64,000 nucleotides of DNA. Origin: an uncultured Roseobacter sp. GTDB taxonomy: Bacteria > Pseudomonadota > Alphaproteobacteria > Rhodobacterales > Rhodobacteraceae. The notes below the pieces were generated by a model. That model was not told where the DNA came from. It did not search any database and saw only the letters and a program-made list of their open reading frames with translations. Location of the stretch: assembly GCF_947493125.1 (NCBI RefSeq), contig NZ_CANLQB010000008.1, forward strand, positions 179,075-243,074, written 5' to 3'. The translations under genes were made by a program, and so were the position numbers. Below are positions 39,994-49,960 of the stretch, piece by piece. Within the stretch, counting starts at the first letter, position 1. Every line of letters starts with the position of its first letter.

Positions 39994-41252
39994 CACTGAA
40001 CCAACACCGCCTGCCGAACGGCTTTCGCATCGTTACCGAAGAAATCCCCGGCCTCGCTTCGGCTTCTGTCGGCGTCTGGGTGACGGCGGGCGCCCGGCAC
40101 GAGACACCCGAGCAGAACGGGATTGCGCATTTCCTCGAGCATATGGCCTTCAAGGGCACCAAGCGCCGCACGGCCCTGCAGATTGCCGAGAGCATCGAGG
40201 ATGTGGGTGGCTATATCAACGCCTACACCAGCCGCGAGGTCACGGCCTATTACGCGCGGGTGTTGCAGAATGACGTGCCGCTGGCGCTGGATGTGATTGC
40301 CGACATCCTGCTCAACCCGACGCTGGAGGAGGCCGAGATCGAGGTGGAGCGGGGCGTGATCCTGCAGGAGATCGGTCAGGCGCTCGACACACCGGACGAC
40401 GTGATCTTCGACTGGTTGCAGGAGGAGGCCTATCCGGATCATCCCATGGGTCGGACCATCCTGGGGCCGTCGGAGCGGGTGGCGCAGTTCACGCGCGCCG
40501 ATCTGCAGGGCTTCATTGCACAGCATTATGGGCCGGAGCAGATGATCCTCTCCGCCGCCGGTGCCGTCGACCATGAGGCCATTGTCAAGCTGGCCGAGGA
40601 GTTGTTCGGCGGCATGGAGGCCCGGCCGGTCTTTGACGCGGATGCGGCGCGGTTTCTGGGCGGTGAGCGGCGGCAGCCGAAGGCGCTGGAGCAGGCGCAT
40701 TTCGCGCTGGCGTTTGAAAGCCCCGGCTATCGCGAGGACAGTATCTATACCGCGCAAATCTACGCATCAGCCCTGGGCGGTGGCATGTCGAGCCGTCTGT
40801 TTCAGGAGATCCGGGAAAACCGCGGGCTCTGCTATTCGATCTTCGCGCAGGCCGGCGCCTATGCGGACACCGGCATGACGACGATCTATGCCGGGACCAG
40901 CGCGGACCAGCTGCCACAGCTGGCGGAGATCACCATCGACGAGATGAAGCGTGCGGCCAGCGACATGTCCCCGGCGGAAGTCGCGCGGGCACGCGCGCAG
41001 ATGAAGGCGGGGCTGCTGATGGGGCTTGAGAGCCCCTCGACCCGGGCGGAACGTCTGGCGCGGCTGGTGCAGATCTGGGACCGGGTGCCGCCGCTGGAAG
41101 AGACTGTTGCGATGATCGACGCGGTGACCACGGGTGATGTGCGCGAGTTTGCGGAAGGCATGGCATCGGCGGCCCCGGCGGCGCTGGCGCTCTATGGGCC
41201 GATTGACGCCGCACCGAGCCTCGCGCAGTTGCAGGAGCGTCGGGTGGCGTGA
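39990..41252 (+). CDS. M16 family (insulinase-like) zinc peptidase
   Basis: HFLEHMAFKGT (HxxEH) and 'EIEVERGVILQEIGQALDTPDD'. Confidence 0.95.
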   Translation: MTLNQHRLPNGFRIVTEEIPGLASASVGVWVTAGARHETPEQNGIAHFLEHMAFKGTKRRTALQIAESIEDVGGYINAYTSREVTAYYARVLQNDVPLALDVIADILLNPTLEEAEIEVERGVILQEIGQALDTPDDVIFDWLQEEAYPDHPMGRTILGPSERVAQFTRADLQGFIAQHYGPEQMILSAAGAVDHEAIVKLAEELFGGMEARPVFDADAARFLGGERRQPKALEQAHFALAFESPGYREDSIYTAQIYASALGGGMSSRLFQEIRENRGLCYSIFAQAGAYADTGMTTIYAGTSADQLPQLAEITIDEMKRAASDMSPAEVARARAQMKAGLLMGLESPSTRAERLARLVQIWDRVPPLEETVAMIDAVTTGDVREFAEGMASAAPAALALYGPIDAAPSLAQLQERRVA

Positions 41253-41836
41253 TGCTGCGCGGGTTTCGCAAACTCCGCATCGAGACCGAACGCATGACCT
41301 TGCGCCCGCCGATCCACTCGGATTTCCGGGCCTGGACCGGCCTGCGATCCCAAAGCAAGGATTATCTGACCGCCTGGGAGCCGAGCTGGGCGAAGGATCA
41401 CCTCACGCGCAAGGCCTTCACCAACCGGGTCTATTGGGCGCAGCGGTCGGTCTCCGGGGGCACGGCGCTGCCGCTCTTCCTGATCCGGCGAAAGGACGAT
41501 GCGCTGCTGGGGGCGATCACGCTCGACAATATTCGTCGCGGGCCGGCGCAGTCGGGCACCCTGGGGTATTGGACCGGTGAGCCGTTTGCGCGGCAGGGGT
41601 ACATGCGCGAGGCGATCACGGCGCTGGTGCATTACGCCTTCACCCAGCTGGATCTGAGCCGGATCGAGGCGGCCTGCCTGCCGGAGAACGCCGCCTCGCG
41701 CGGGCTGCTGGAGCGGTCGGGGTTCAAATACGAGGGCGTGGCGCAGAGCTACCTGCAAATTGACGGGCGCTGGCGGACCCATGTGCTCTATGCCGCGTTG
41801 CGCGGAGATCGACGGGGCAAGACCGACGCGGGATAG
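41252..41836 (+). CDS. GNAT family N-acetyltransferase (RimJ/RimL-like)
   Basis: 'ERMTLRPPIHSDFRAW...TLGYWTGEPFARQGYMREAI...NAASRGLLERSGF'. Confidence 0.92.
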   Translation: MLRGFRKLRIETERMTLRPPIHSDFRAWTGLRSQSKDYLTAWEPSWAKDHLTRKAFTNRVYWAQRSVSGGTALPLFLIRRKDDALLGAITLDNIRRGPAQSGTLGYWTGEPFARQGYMREAITALVHYAFTQLDLSRIEAACLPENAASRGLLERSGFKYEGVAQSYLQIDGRWRTHVLYAALRGDRRGKTDAG

Positions 41837-42008
41837 TGGGCGTCTCCGCCTTGGGCGGATGAAGCTGCGTGCCCTGGACGACGAAGGCGAGCGGAGCCAT
41901 CCGTTTGGTCGGTTTGGCGGCAGTCGACACAGATCGCGCGGGCCGGGCCGTGAAAAACCTTCTGGGAATCGGTGGGTTCACGCTAGGTTTGGGCCGTGGG
42001 AGGTCGCC

Positions 42009-42818
42009 ATGCTCATTCGGGTTTTCATTGCTCTTTTTCTGTTCGCACAGGTCGCGGTCGCGCAGGAGCGCACGCCGAGCCATTGTATCGCGCTCGCCGA
42101 GGCGCCGGGGCTTGAATATGTGGTGCCCGCGAGCCTTGGGCCGGTGGCCGAGGAGACGGTGCGCATTCACTACATCACGCACGCCAGTTTTCTGATCCGA
42201 AGCCATGGCGGGCTGAATATGGTCACGGATTTTACCGGCTTCACCGGCTCGGCACCGCTGATCCCGGATGTGGTGACCATGAACCACGCCCATGACACCC
42301 ATTGGACGGCGAACCCGGACCCGGCCATTCCGCATGTGCTGCCGGGATGGGGGCTGTTTGGGGAAGGCATTTCGCATCACCTCGATCTGGGTGAGGTGCT
42401 GGTGCGCAATGTCTCCACCGATATCCGCTCGCAGTTTTCGGGCGTTGAAGAGAACGGCAATTCGATCTTCGTCTTTGAGCTCGCGGGGCTCTGCGTGGGG
42501 CATCTGGGGCACCTGCATCACGAGCCGGATGCCGAGCAATATGCCGCCTTGGGGCGGCTCGATGTGGTGATGGCGCCGGTCGATGGCGGCTATACGCTGG
42601 ATCTGCCGACCATGATCCGGGTGCTGAAGCGGCTGCGGTCCTCCGTGGTGATCCCGATGCACTGGTTTTCGCTCTATGGGCTCGATGAGTTTCTGGCGGG
42701 CATGGCGGATGAGTTTGCGGTGGTCGAGGTGGGTGGGCCCGCGCTCGACATCTCGCTCGACCGGTTGCCGGGGCGGCCCACGGTGATGGTGTTGCGCCCG
42801 CAGTTGCTCAGCGAGTAG
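42009..42818 (+). CDS. Secreted MBL-fold metallohydrolase
   Basis: Signal peptide MLIRVFIALFLFAQVAVAQ; 'THASFLIRS..MNHAHDTHW' and 'HLGHLHH', 'IPMHW'. Confidence 0.82.
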   Translation: MLIRVFIALFLFAQVAVAQERTPSHCIALAEAPGLEYVVPASLGPVAEETVRIHYITHASFLIRSHGGLNMVTDFTGFTGSAPLIPDVVTMNHAHDTHWTANPDPAIPHVLPGWGLFGEGISHHLDLGEVLVRNVSTDIRSQFSGVEENGNSIFVFELAGLCVGHLGHLHHEPDAEQYAALGRLDVVMAPVDGGYTLDLPTMIRVLKRLRSSVVIPMHWFSLYGLDEFLAGMADEFAVVEVGGPALDISLDRLPGRPTVMVLRPQLLSE

Positions 42819-42857
42819 GCCCCTTGCATCGGTCCGCGCGGCGGGGGATCAAGGCGC

Positions 42858-44273
42858 ATGGACCTCAATTCCGCTGATTCCGAGTTCGAGACGCTGTTGC
42901 GTGGGGCCTTGCCCGACGATGCGGTGAAGAGGTCCGAGGCGCGCTATCTCGAAGAGCCGCGCGGGCGGTACCAGGGGCGCGAGACGCTGGTGGTTCTGCC
43001 GCGTTCGGTGGAGGAGGTGGCGACGGTTGTGCGGCTGGCCGGGCAGGCGCGTGTCGGCGTTGTGGCCTATGGCGGCGGCACGGGGCTGGTGGGCGGGCAG
43101 ATCTCGCCCGAGGGGCCCTTGCCGGTGATCCTGTCGCTGGAGCGGATGGCAGCGATCCGGGGCGTCTATCCGCAGGAAAACGTCCTGATCTGTGAGGCGG
43201 GAGCCGTGCTGGCGGATGTGCAGGCGGCGGCGGCGGCGGTAGACCGGCTTTTTCCCTTGTCTCTGGCGTCGGAAGGCTCGGCGCGCATTGGCGGGAACCT
43301 GGCGACGAATGCGGGTGGGACGGCGGTGCTGCGGTATGGCAATGCGCGCGGGCTCTGTCTGGGGCTGGAGGCGGTGCTGCCGGATGGGCAGATCTGGCAT
43401 GGGCTGAAGCGGCTGCGCAAGGACAACACCGGCTATGACCTGCGCAACCTGCTGATTGGCTCAGAGGGCACGTTGGGGGTCATCACGGCCGCTGCGCTGA
43501 AGCTGAGCCCGCAGCCCGCAGCCCACGGCACGGCGATTTTTGTGGTGCCTTCACCTGCGGCGGCGCTGGAGCTGCTGGCGCTGGCGCAATCGCAATTGGG
43601 CGAGCTGGTGAGTGGGTTCGAGCTGATCAGCGGGCAGGGGCTGGCGTTTCTGGCCGAGACGGTGCCGGAGGTGCGGCAGCCGTTTGAGGAGCCGCCTGCA
43701 TGGTCGGTGCTGATCGAGGTTGGTCTGGTGGCGGGGCTGGAGCCGCAGGGAGCCCTGGAGCGGGTGTTTCTGGCGGCGTCCGAGGCAGGTCTGGCGCTGG
43801 ATGGGGTGATTGCGCAGAGCGAACAGCAGTCGGCGGACTTCTGGTCGGTGCGGGAGCATATTCCGGAGGCCAATAAGCGGACCGGGGCCATTATTTCAAG
43901 CGATGTGTCGGTACCGCTTGGGGCGATCCCCGAATTCATCGAAGCGGGGCGGGAGGAGATTGCGAAGATCGGGGCGTTCCGCATCAACTGTTTTGGCCAT
44001 GTGGGCGATGGCAACCTGCATTATAACGTATTTCCTCTGCCCGGCGGGCGTGCGGCGGACCACGCCAACCAGCGCGCGGCGTTGCAGCGGGCCGTGCATG
44101 ATCTGGCGCATCGCTTGGGCGGGTCGGTCAGTGCCGAGCATGGGGTTGGGCGGCTCAAGGTGGACGATCTGGAGCGCTATGGCGATCCGGCGAAACTGTC
44201 GGCCTTGCGCGCGATCAAGGCGGCGCTTGATCCGCTGGGCATCATGAACCCCGGCGCGGTCCTCCGAAAATGA
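42858..44273 (+). CDS. FAD-binding oxidase (GlcD/D-lactate dehydrogenase-like)
   Basis: 'VVAYGGGTGLVGGQISPEGPLPVILSLERM', 'NCFGHVGDGNLHYNVF', 'SAEHGVGRLK'. Confidence 0.93.
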   Translation: MDLNSADSEFETLLRGALPDDAVKRSEARYLEEPRGRYQGRETLVVLPRSVEEVATVVRLAGQARVGVVAYGGGTGLVGGQISPEGPLPVILSLERMAAIRGVYPQENVLICEAGAVLADVQAAAAAVDRLFPLSLASEGSARIGGNLATNAGGTAVLRYGNARGLCLGLEAVLPDGQIWHGLKRLRKDNTGYDLRNLLIGSEGTLGVITAAALKLSPQPAAHGTAIFVVPSPAAALELLALAQSQLGELVSGFELISGQGLAFLAETVPEVRQPFEEPPAWSVLIEVGLVAGLEPQGALERVFLAASEAGLALDGVIAQSEQQSADFWSVREHIPEANKRTGAIISSDVSVPLGAIPEFIEAGREEIAKIGAFRINCFGHVGDGNLHYNVFPLPGGRAADHANQRAALQRAVHDLAHRLGGSVSAEHGVGRLKVDDLERYGDPAKLSALRAIKAALDPLGIMNPGAVLRK

Positions 44274-44301
44274 GGCGCTGACGCGCCACACGATGTTTTT
44301 C

Positions 44302-44318
44302 AAATCCCTCCGGGATTT
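44302..44318. terminator. Hairpin between convergent genes, T-rich on both flanks
   Basis: AAATCCC-TCC-GGGATTT with TTTTT on the 5' side and TTGGTTGG on the 3' side. Confidence 0.5.
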
Positions 44319-44326
44319 GGTTGGCT

Positions 44327-44857
44327 TCAGAGGCCGTCGAAGGCGCAGAGGGCGTGTACGTCCATACCCATGGTTTCGAGCTTTTTGCGCCCGCCCAGAT
44401 CGGGCAGGTCGATGATGAAGGCACAGGAGACGATCTCGCCGCCCAACCGTTCCAGCAGTTTGATCCCGGCCTCGGCCGTACCTCCGGTGGCGAGCAGATC
44501 GTCGACGACGAGGATTTTTTCCCCCGCGCTGATGGCGTCATCGTGGATCTCGACGATGGCTTCGCCGTATTCGAGTTTATAGTCTTGGCTGATCGTGGTG
44601 CCGGGCAGCTTGCCTTTCTTGCGGATGGGCACGAAGCCCACGGACAGTTGGTGCGCAATGGCCCCGCCGAGGATGAACCCGCGCGCTTCCAGCCCCACCA
44701 CCTTGTCGATTTCCAGCCCCGCGTAGGGGTGCAGCATCTGGTCGATGGCCATGCGGAACCCGCGCGGGTCGGCGAAGAGCGTGGTGACATCGCGGAACAT
44801 GATGCCTTCGTGGGGGAAGTCGACGATGGTGCGGATGTAGTCCTGGACGGTTTTCAT
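44327..44857 (-). CDS. apt: Adenine phosphoribosyltransferase
   Basis: '[31 protein letters not shown]', '[31 protein letters not shown]'. Confidence 0.96.
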   Translation of the reverse strand: MKTVQDYIRTIVDFPHEGIMFRDVTTLFADPRGFRMAIDQMLHPYAGLEIDKVVGLEARGFILGGAIAHQLSVGFVPIRKKGKLPGTTISQDYKLEYGEAIVEIHDDAISAGEKILVVDDLLATGGTAEAGIKLLERLGGEIVSCAFIIDLPDLGGRKKLETMGMDVHALCAFDGL

Positions 44858-45477
44858 GTGGCTCTCCGGAGGGTGGCTGTGAGCACGCCCATGCCCACCA
44901 GGGTGGCACCGCCCGCGCGGGTGAGCCAGGCGATGACGCTGGGGCGGTCGATGGTGCGGCGCATACGGTCGGCGAGCAGCGCGTAGGCGAGCGCGTTGAG
45001 GGCGGCAAGAGTGCAGAATGTGGTGATCAGGATGGCGAACTGCGGCAGGAGCGGGGTGTCGGGGCGGATGAACTGCGGCACGAAGGCGATGAAGAAGGCG
45101 ATGGATTTGGGGTTGAGTGCCGTGACGGCGGCTGCGTGACCAAACACGCCGCGCGCGTTGACCTCGGCCTTGGGCATGGCGAGCCCTCGGGACGGGGCGG
45201 AGCGGATCAGTTTGATACCAAGCCAGACGAGGTAGATCGCGCCAAGCCATTTCAGAATTGTGAAGAGCGTGGCGGAGGCCAGAACCAGCGCTCCGAGACC
45301 CGCGAGTGACGCGCTCATCGCGATGAAATCGCCAAAGGCAACGCCGCCTGCGGAGGCCACGGCGACGGACCGGCCCTTGCTGAGCGCGTAGCTCAGAACA
45401 AGCAGCACCGTCGGGCCGGGGATGAGCAGCAGCGCGGTGGAGGCCGCCACGAAGGCGAGCCAGAGATCGAAGGACAT
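44854..45477 (-). CDS. LysE family translocator
   Basis: '[35 protein letters not shown]' LysE/RhtB family. Confidence 0.92.
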   Translation of the reverse strand: MSFDLWLAFVAASTALLLIPGPTVLLVLSYALSKGRSVAVASAGGVAFGDFIAMSASLAGLGALVLASATLFTILKWLGAIYLVWLGIKLIRSAPSRGLAMPKAEVNARGVFGHAAAVTALNPKSIAFFIAFVPQFIRPDTPLLPQFAILITTFCTLAALNALAYALLADRMRRTIDRPSVIAWLTRAGGATLVGMGVLTATLRRAT

Positions 45478-45487
45478 GAGGGGTCTC

Positions 45488-46363
45488 CTATGTGAGCAGG
45501 CGGCCGGCGACCGCGTCGAGTTTGGCCATGAGCGCGGGGTCGCGGGCGTCGGGGACTGTGAGGATCGCGTATTCCAGCGCGCGGTCGCAGCCGTGCGGAC
45601 AGGGCGTGCGCTCGGGCCCCAGAAGGCCGGGCAGGCGGCGCACCATGTCGCGGCCTTTGTCGGCATTGCCCATCAGGGTGGCAATGATTTGCGTGACATC
45701 GACCTCGCCGTGATCCGGGTGCCAGCTGTCGTAATCGGTGATCATGGCGACCGAGGCGTAACAGAGCTCGGCCTCGCGGGCGAGCTTGGCCTCGGGCATA
45801 TTGGTCATGCCGATCACATCGCAGCCCCAGACCTCGCGGTAGATCTTGGATTCGGCGAGGGTGGAGAACTGGGGGCCTTCCATGGCGAGATAGGTGCCGC
45901 CCTTGTGGACGGTGATGCCCGCGTCTTTGGCGGCGGTCTCGCAGGCGTCGGTGAGGCGCGGGCAGGTGGGGTGCGCAACCGAGACATGGGCCACGCAGCC
46001 TGTGCCGAAGAAGCTCTTCTCCCGGGCGAAGGTGCGGTCGATGAACTGATCGATCAGCACGAAATCTCCTGGCGCCATCTCCTCGCGGAATGACCCGCAG
46101 GCGGAGACGGAGATCACATCGGTGCAGCCCAGACGTTTGAGCGCGTCGATGTTGGCGCGGTAAGGCACGGTGGTGGGGCTGTGGATGTGCCCGCGCCCGT
46201 GGCGGGGCAGGAAAGCCATTTCGGTTCCGTCAAGCGTGCCGGTCAGGATGGCGTCGGACGGCGCGCCCCACGGGCTCTCGACAGTGGTCCACTCCGCGTT
46301 TTCCAGCCCGTCGATATCGTAGATGCCAGAGCCGCCAATCACGGCGATCTTGGGTGCGGTCAT
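45488..46363 (-). CDS. mtnP: S-methyl-5'-thioadenosine phosphorylase
   Basis: 'IAVIGGSGIYDIDGLENAEW', 'FLPRHGRGHIHSPTTVPYRANI', 'TYLAMEGPQFSTLAESKIYR'. Confidence 0.96.
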   Translation of the reverse strand: MTAPKIAVIGGSGIYDIDGLENAEWTTVESPWGAPSDAILTGTLDGTEMAFLPRHGRGHIHSPTTVPYRANIDALKRLGCTDVISVSACGSFREEMAPGDFVLIDQFIDRTFAREKSFFGTGCVAHVSVAHPTCPRLTDACETAAKDAGITVHKGGTYLAMEGPQFSTLAESKIYREVWGCDVIGMTNMPEAKLAREAELCYASVAMITDYDSWHPDHGEVDVTQIIATLMGNADKGRDMVRRLPGLLGPERTPCPHGCDRALEYAILTVPDARDPALMAKLDAVAGRLLT

Positions 46364-46460
46364 GAGGCGGGCTCCGTTGTTGTCCAAGGAGGATCGTGGC
46401 GGGAATGCGCGGTGAAATCAATGGGGTGGCGTTGTTGATTTTCGATGAGCGCCGCGCGCG

Positions 46461-48013
46461 TCAGTCCCGCCGGATGATGCCGGTAATGGCGGCGGCGCCG
46501 AGGGCTGTGACGATCCAGCCTGCGATGGACAGGAAGAAGCCATAGCGCCAGAGCCTTTGTCCCCAGACCTCCCGGTTTGTGGATGGGGCCCATGCGTCGG
46601 TCTGACCAAGGTCAATGATCGGAATCACCAGATCAGCGCCATAGGCGTAGCGGTTGAAGGTGGCCCAGTCGCGCCCCGGGCCATTTCGGGCGGACCAGTT
46701 ATCGGCTGGATTGGAAACAGTGCTTTCCAAGGCCATCCAATCTCTGGTTGTCAGAATGACGGCGGAGTTTGGAGCCATACTTCCTTCTTCCCAAGCCATG
46801 TGAGCCAGCCAGGTGGCGAGTAGCGTCATGCCGCCCAAGATCCAAGGACTGCGAAAGGGTCGAATGCCGTACCCGACGACCAAACGCAGCAAAAGATCGA
46901 TTGATAGGCGCCATAGGTTTGTCAGGTCGCGCCACAGCCCCAACAAGGCAACGCTTACGTCGCCGTTTGGTTCGATGCGGCACTGCTCTCTGCTATGCTT
47001 ACGACGCTGCCGTTCGAGATCAAACAGGACGGTGCGCGCATCTTCTCTGTGTCCCATCTCGCGGTAGACCTTGGCCAGCTGCGTGTAGGGCTGGGGGTAG
47101 AACTCGTGACCCAGGTGCTGCCCTTGGCGAGCCAATCGAGCCGATGTGTCAGCTTGAGAAAGGTTGCGTTTTCCACAGTCGAATAGATGAATCCGTCCAG
47201 AATGAGCCGCTCCTTCGAGGGCCAGCTTTCGGGATCATCAACCAAGGTGCCAACCTGTGCCGTGGTCAAGTTAATCACACCGTTAGCGGTGCTTACGCGC
47301 CGAAAGAAGAAAGCCTGCCGCACCTTTGCGCCTTGGGCGTTGAGCGCGTGTCCGGAGGTTGCGTTGAATCCAGCGTCGTCACAGTCAAGCTGCCCGTCGA
47401 TGGTGGCTGAGTTGATGGCGACAGTTGCCTCGGCGGTGATGCCGCGCAGGAAAACGCTCCCTTTCACCTGCATGCTGTGGGCGTTGAGCGCGTGTCCGGA
47501 GGTTGCGTTGAATCTGGCGTCCTCACAGGAAAGCTGCCCGTCGATGGTGGCTGAGTTGATGGCGACAGTTGCCTCGGCAGTGATGCCGCGCAGGAGAACG
47601 CTCCCGGTCACCTTTGCGCCTTGGGCGTTGAGCGCTGGAACCGCGCTGCTGTTCAGGTTGAGAATCTGTAGCTTTGCCTGGAGCGCGTCAATTGGATTGT
47701 CAAAACGACACCGAATGAGTCCGGTGACGCCGTGTGAGCTGGCCAGATTCAGGTCTAGGGAGCCTGTGATATGGGCGCCGGCAAGCGTCACACCCCAATC
47801 AGCCACCGGGTGCAGATCGCAGCCGCCAGTGATGAGGTAGCGCAGGACATCGGCCCGGATCTGGATCGCCGGGTCAGGCGCGCGCTTTGGCGGAAGCTCA
47901 CCGCTTAGGACACAGAAGTCCCCGGCCAAGCAGGTGGCGAGGAGTTTGTCTTCTGCGGGGGTGGGGCCGCCGAGGTGTTCGTCGATGTCGGCGCGGGTGC
48001 GGATGAGGGGCAT
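46461..48013 (-). pseudogene. Repeat protein with C-terminal TM segments, apparently split by a frameshift near 47125-47135
   Basis: ORF 48013->46955 (solenoid-like repeats) loses sense after '...LTHRLDWLAKG'; ORF 47135->46461 continues in another frame with '...LARQGQHLGHEFYPQPYTQLAKVYREMGHREDAR...' and two or more TM helices. Confidence 0.65.
47334..47621. repeat. Two 144-bp (48-codon) tandem repeats within the gene above
   Basis: 'tgggcgttgagcgcgtgtccggaggttgcgttgaat...' begins at 47334 and 47478; a third unit begins at 47622 and diverges. Confidence 0.88.
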
Positions 48014-48142
48014 GAAATGGCTCGGTCAAAAAATGGGCAAAGAATGCGGTCAGACTAGCGGATGAGGCGGGTCTGTGAAGGGGCGGCGGGATGCGGGGTC
48101 ATAGAATCTTTACCATGATGGTGCAGGGGCGCGGGGTTTCCA

Positions 48143-48206
48143 TTTCACGTGAAAGGGTCTAAAGCAGCGCGGCTATGGGCTTCGGGACATGACAGAGCCC
48201 TTTCAC
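48143..48206. other. Palindrome TTTCACGTGAAA plus complementary downstream arm in the sulP leader
   Basis: TTTCACGTGAAA (48143-48154); GTGAAAGGGTCT (48149-48160) complementary to AGAGCCCTTTCAC (48194-48206). Confidence 0.65.
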
Positions 48207-48228
48207 ACTAGAGTGTAGGAATTTGAGA

Positions 48229-49863
48229 ATGGCGCGAACACCGTTCAGCACCTTTACCAAGAACCTTGCGATCACCGATCTGCGCTGGATGCCGGAGGAC
48301 GGGTTCTCGCCGCAGCGGTTGCGGATCGAGCTTTTGTCGGGGCTGACCGTGGCGCTGGCCCTCGTGCCCGAGGCAGTGGCTTTTGCCTTTGTGGCCGGGG
48401 TGCATCCGCTGGTGGGGCTTTATGCGGCGTTTCTGGTGGGATTGATCACCGCGCTGATCGGGGGGCGGCCCGGCATGATCTCGGGCGCGACGGGGGCTCT
48501 GGCGGTGGTGATGGTGTCGCTGGTGGCGACCCATGGGGTGGAGTACCTCTTTGCGACCGTGGTGCTGATGGGGCTCTTGCAGGTCTTTGCGGGCGTGATG
48601 CAGTGGGGCAAGTTCATCCGGCTGGTGCCGCACCCTGTGATGCTGGGGTTCGTGAACGGGCTGGCGATCGTGATTTTTCTGGCCCAGCTCGGTCAGTTCA
48701 AGGTGCCGGGCACGATGGAAAACACCGGCCATGGCATGGGCGGCGGCGAGTGGCTGTCGGGGCAGCCGCTTTTCCTGATGCTGGCGCTGGTCGCCGTGAC
48801 CATGGCGATCATCTGGGTGATGCCGCGGATCACGCGGGTGATCCCCGCGCCGCTGGCGGGCATCGGGATTGTTGCGGGGATCGTGATCGTCTTTGGGCTT
48901 GAGGTGCCGCGGGTGGGGGATCTGGCCTCCATTCAGGGCGGGTTTCCGAGTCTGCATATTCCGATGGTGCCGCTCAATTGGGAGACCTTCGAGATCATTC
49001 TTCCTTATGCGGTGATCCTGGCCGCGATTGGCCTGATCGAGAGCCTGCTGACCCTGAACCTCGTGGGGGATATGACCAACCAGCGGGGCGGCGCCAGCCA
49101 GGAGTGTATCGCGCAAGGCGTCGCCAATACGGTGACCGGCTTTTTCGGCGGTATGGGGGGCTGTGCGATGATCGGGCAGTCGATGATCAACGTGAAATCC
49201 GGCGGACGGACACGGGTGGCTGGCATCGCGGCGGCGGTGTTTCTGCTGCTGTTCATTCTGGTGGGGGCGCCGGTGATCGAGCTCATTCCGCTCGCGGCCC
49301 TTGTCGGGGTGATGTTCATGGTGGTGATCGGGACCTTTGCCTGGAACAGCCTGACGATCCTGCGCAAGGTGCCCTTTACGGATGCCTTCGTGATCCTGCT
49401 GGTGACGGTTGTCACGGTGATGGAAGACCTTGCGGTTGCGGTGGTGGTTGGTGTGATCGTGAGCGCGCTGGCCTATGCGTGGAACAACGCGCGGCGCATC
49501 TACGCCACCACCCGCGAGTCGCACACAGAGAAGGGTGCGAAGGTCTATGAGATCCATGGGCCGCTGTTCTTCGGGTCCAGCGACGGGTTCATGGAGTTGT
49601 TCGATGTCGACAGCGACCCGGACTGCGTGATCGTCGATTTCGCGGAAAGCCGCGTGGTGGATCAGTCGGCCCTGCAGGCCATTGAGGCAATTGCCGCGAA
49701 GTATGAGGCTGCGGGCAAGACGCTGATGCTGCGGCATCTCAGCCGCGATTGTCATCGGCTGTTGAACAAGGCGGGACAGCTGATGGTGGATAGCGATGAC
49801 GATCCCGATTATGCGCTTGCGGTGGACTATTCGGTGCGGACCGGCATGCTGGGCGGGCACTGA
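48229..49863 (+). CDS. SulP family inorganic anion transporter with STAS domain
   Basis: 'LSGLTVALALVPEAVAFAFVAGVHPLVGLYAAFLVGLITALIGGRPGMISGATGAL'; C-terminal STAS 'VIVDFAESRVVDQSALQAIEAI'. Confidence 0.95.
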   Translation: MARTPFSTFTKNLAITDLRWMPEDGFSPQRLRIELLSGLTVALALVPEAVAFAFVAGVHPLVGLYAAFLVGLITALIGGRPGMISGATGALAVVMVSLVATHGVEYLFATVVLMGLLQVFAGVMQWGKFIRLVPHPVMLGFVNGLAIVIFLAQLGQFKVPGTMENTGHGMGGGEWLSGQPLFLMLALVAVTMAIIWVMPRITRVIPAPLAGIGIVAGIVIVFGLEVPRVGDLASIQGGFPSLHIPMVPLNWETFEIILPYAVILAAIGLIESLLTLNLVGDMTNQRGGASQECIAQGVANTVTGFFGGMGGCAMIGQSMINVKSGGRTRVAGIAAAVFLLLFILVGAPVIELIPLAALVGVMFMVVIGTFAWNSLTILRKVPFTDAFVILLVTVVTVMEDLAVAVVVGVIVSALAYAWNNARRIYATTRESHTEKGAKVYEIHGPLFFGSSDGFMELFDVDSDPDCVIVDFAESRVVDQSALQAIEAIAAKYEAAGKTLMLRHLSRDCHRLLNKAGQLMVDSDDDPDYALAVDYSVRTGMLGGH

Positions 49864-49959
49864 CGGTGGGCGCCGCTGTTGGCCTGCGGCCAAGGCGCCC
49901 CGCCCACCGTCCCGTTTCGGCGCTCATTGCGGTCCGCTTCGTCGCTCCGGTGGAGCGAC
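49862..49959. repeat. Stacked perfect hairpins between convergent genes
   Basis: GACGGTGGGCG...CGCCCACCGTC enclosing GGCGCC...GGCGCC and TTGGCC-TGC-GGCCAA; then GTCGCTCC-GGT-GGAGCGAC. Confidence 0.8.
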
Positions 49960-49960
49960 G

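Noticed and set aside
48208-49893. 561-aa minus-strand ORF opposite the SulP gene
   Set aside because: Extremely His/Arg/Gln/Pro-rich, mirror of a TM-protein gene on the opposite strand; not plausible as a protein.
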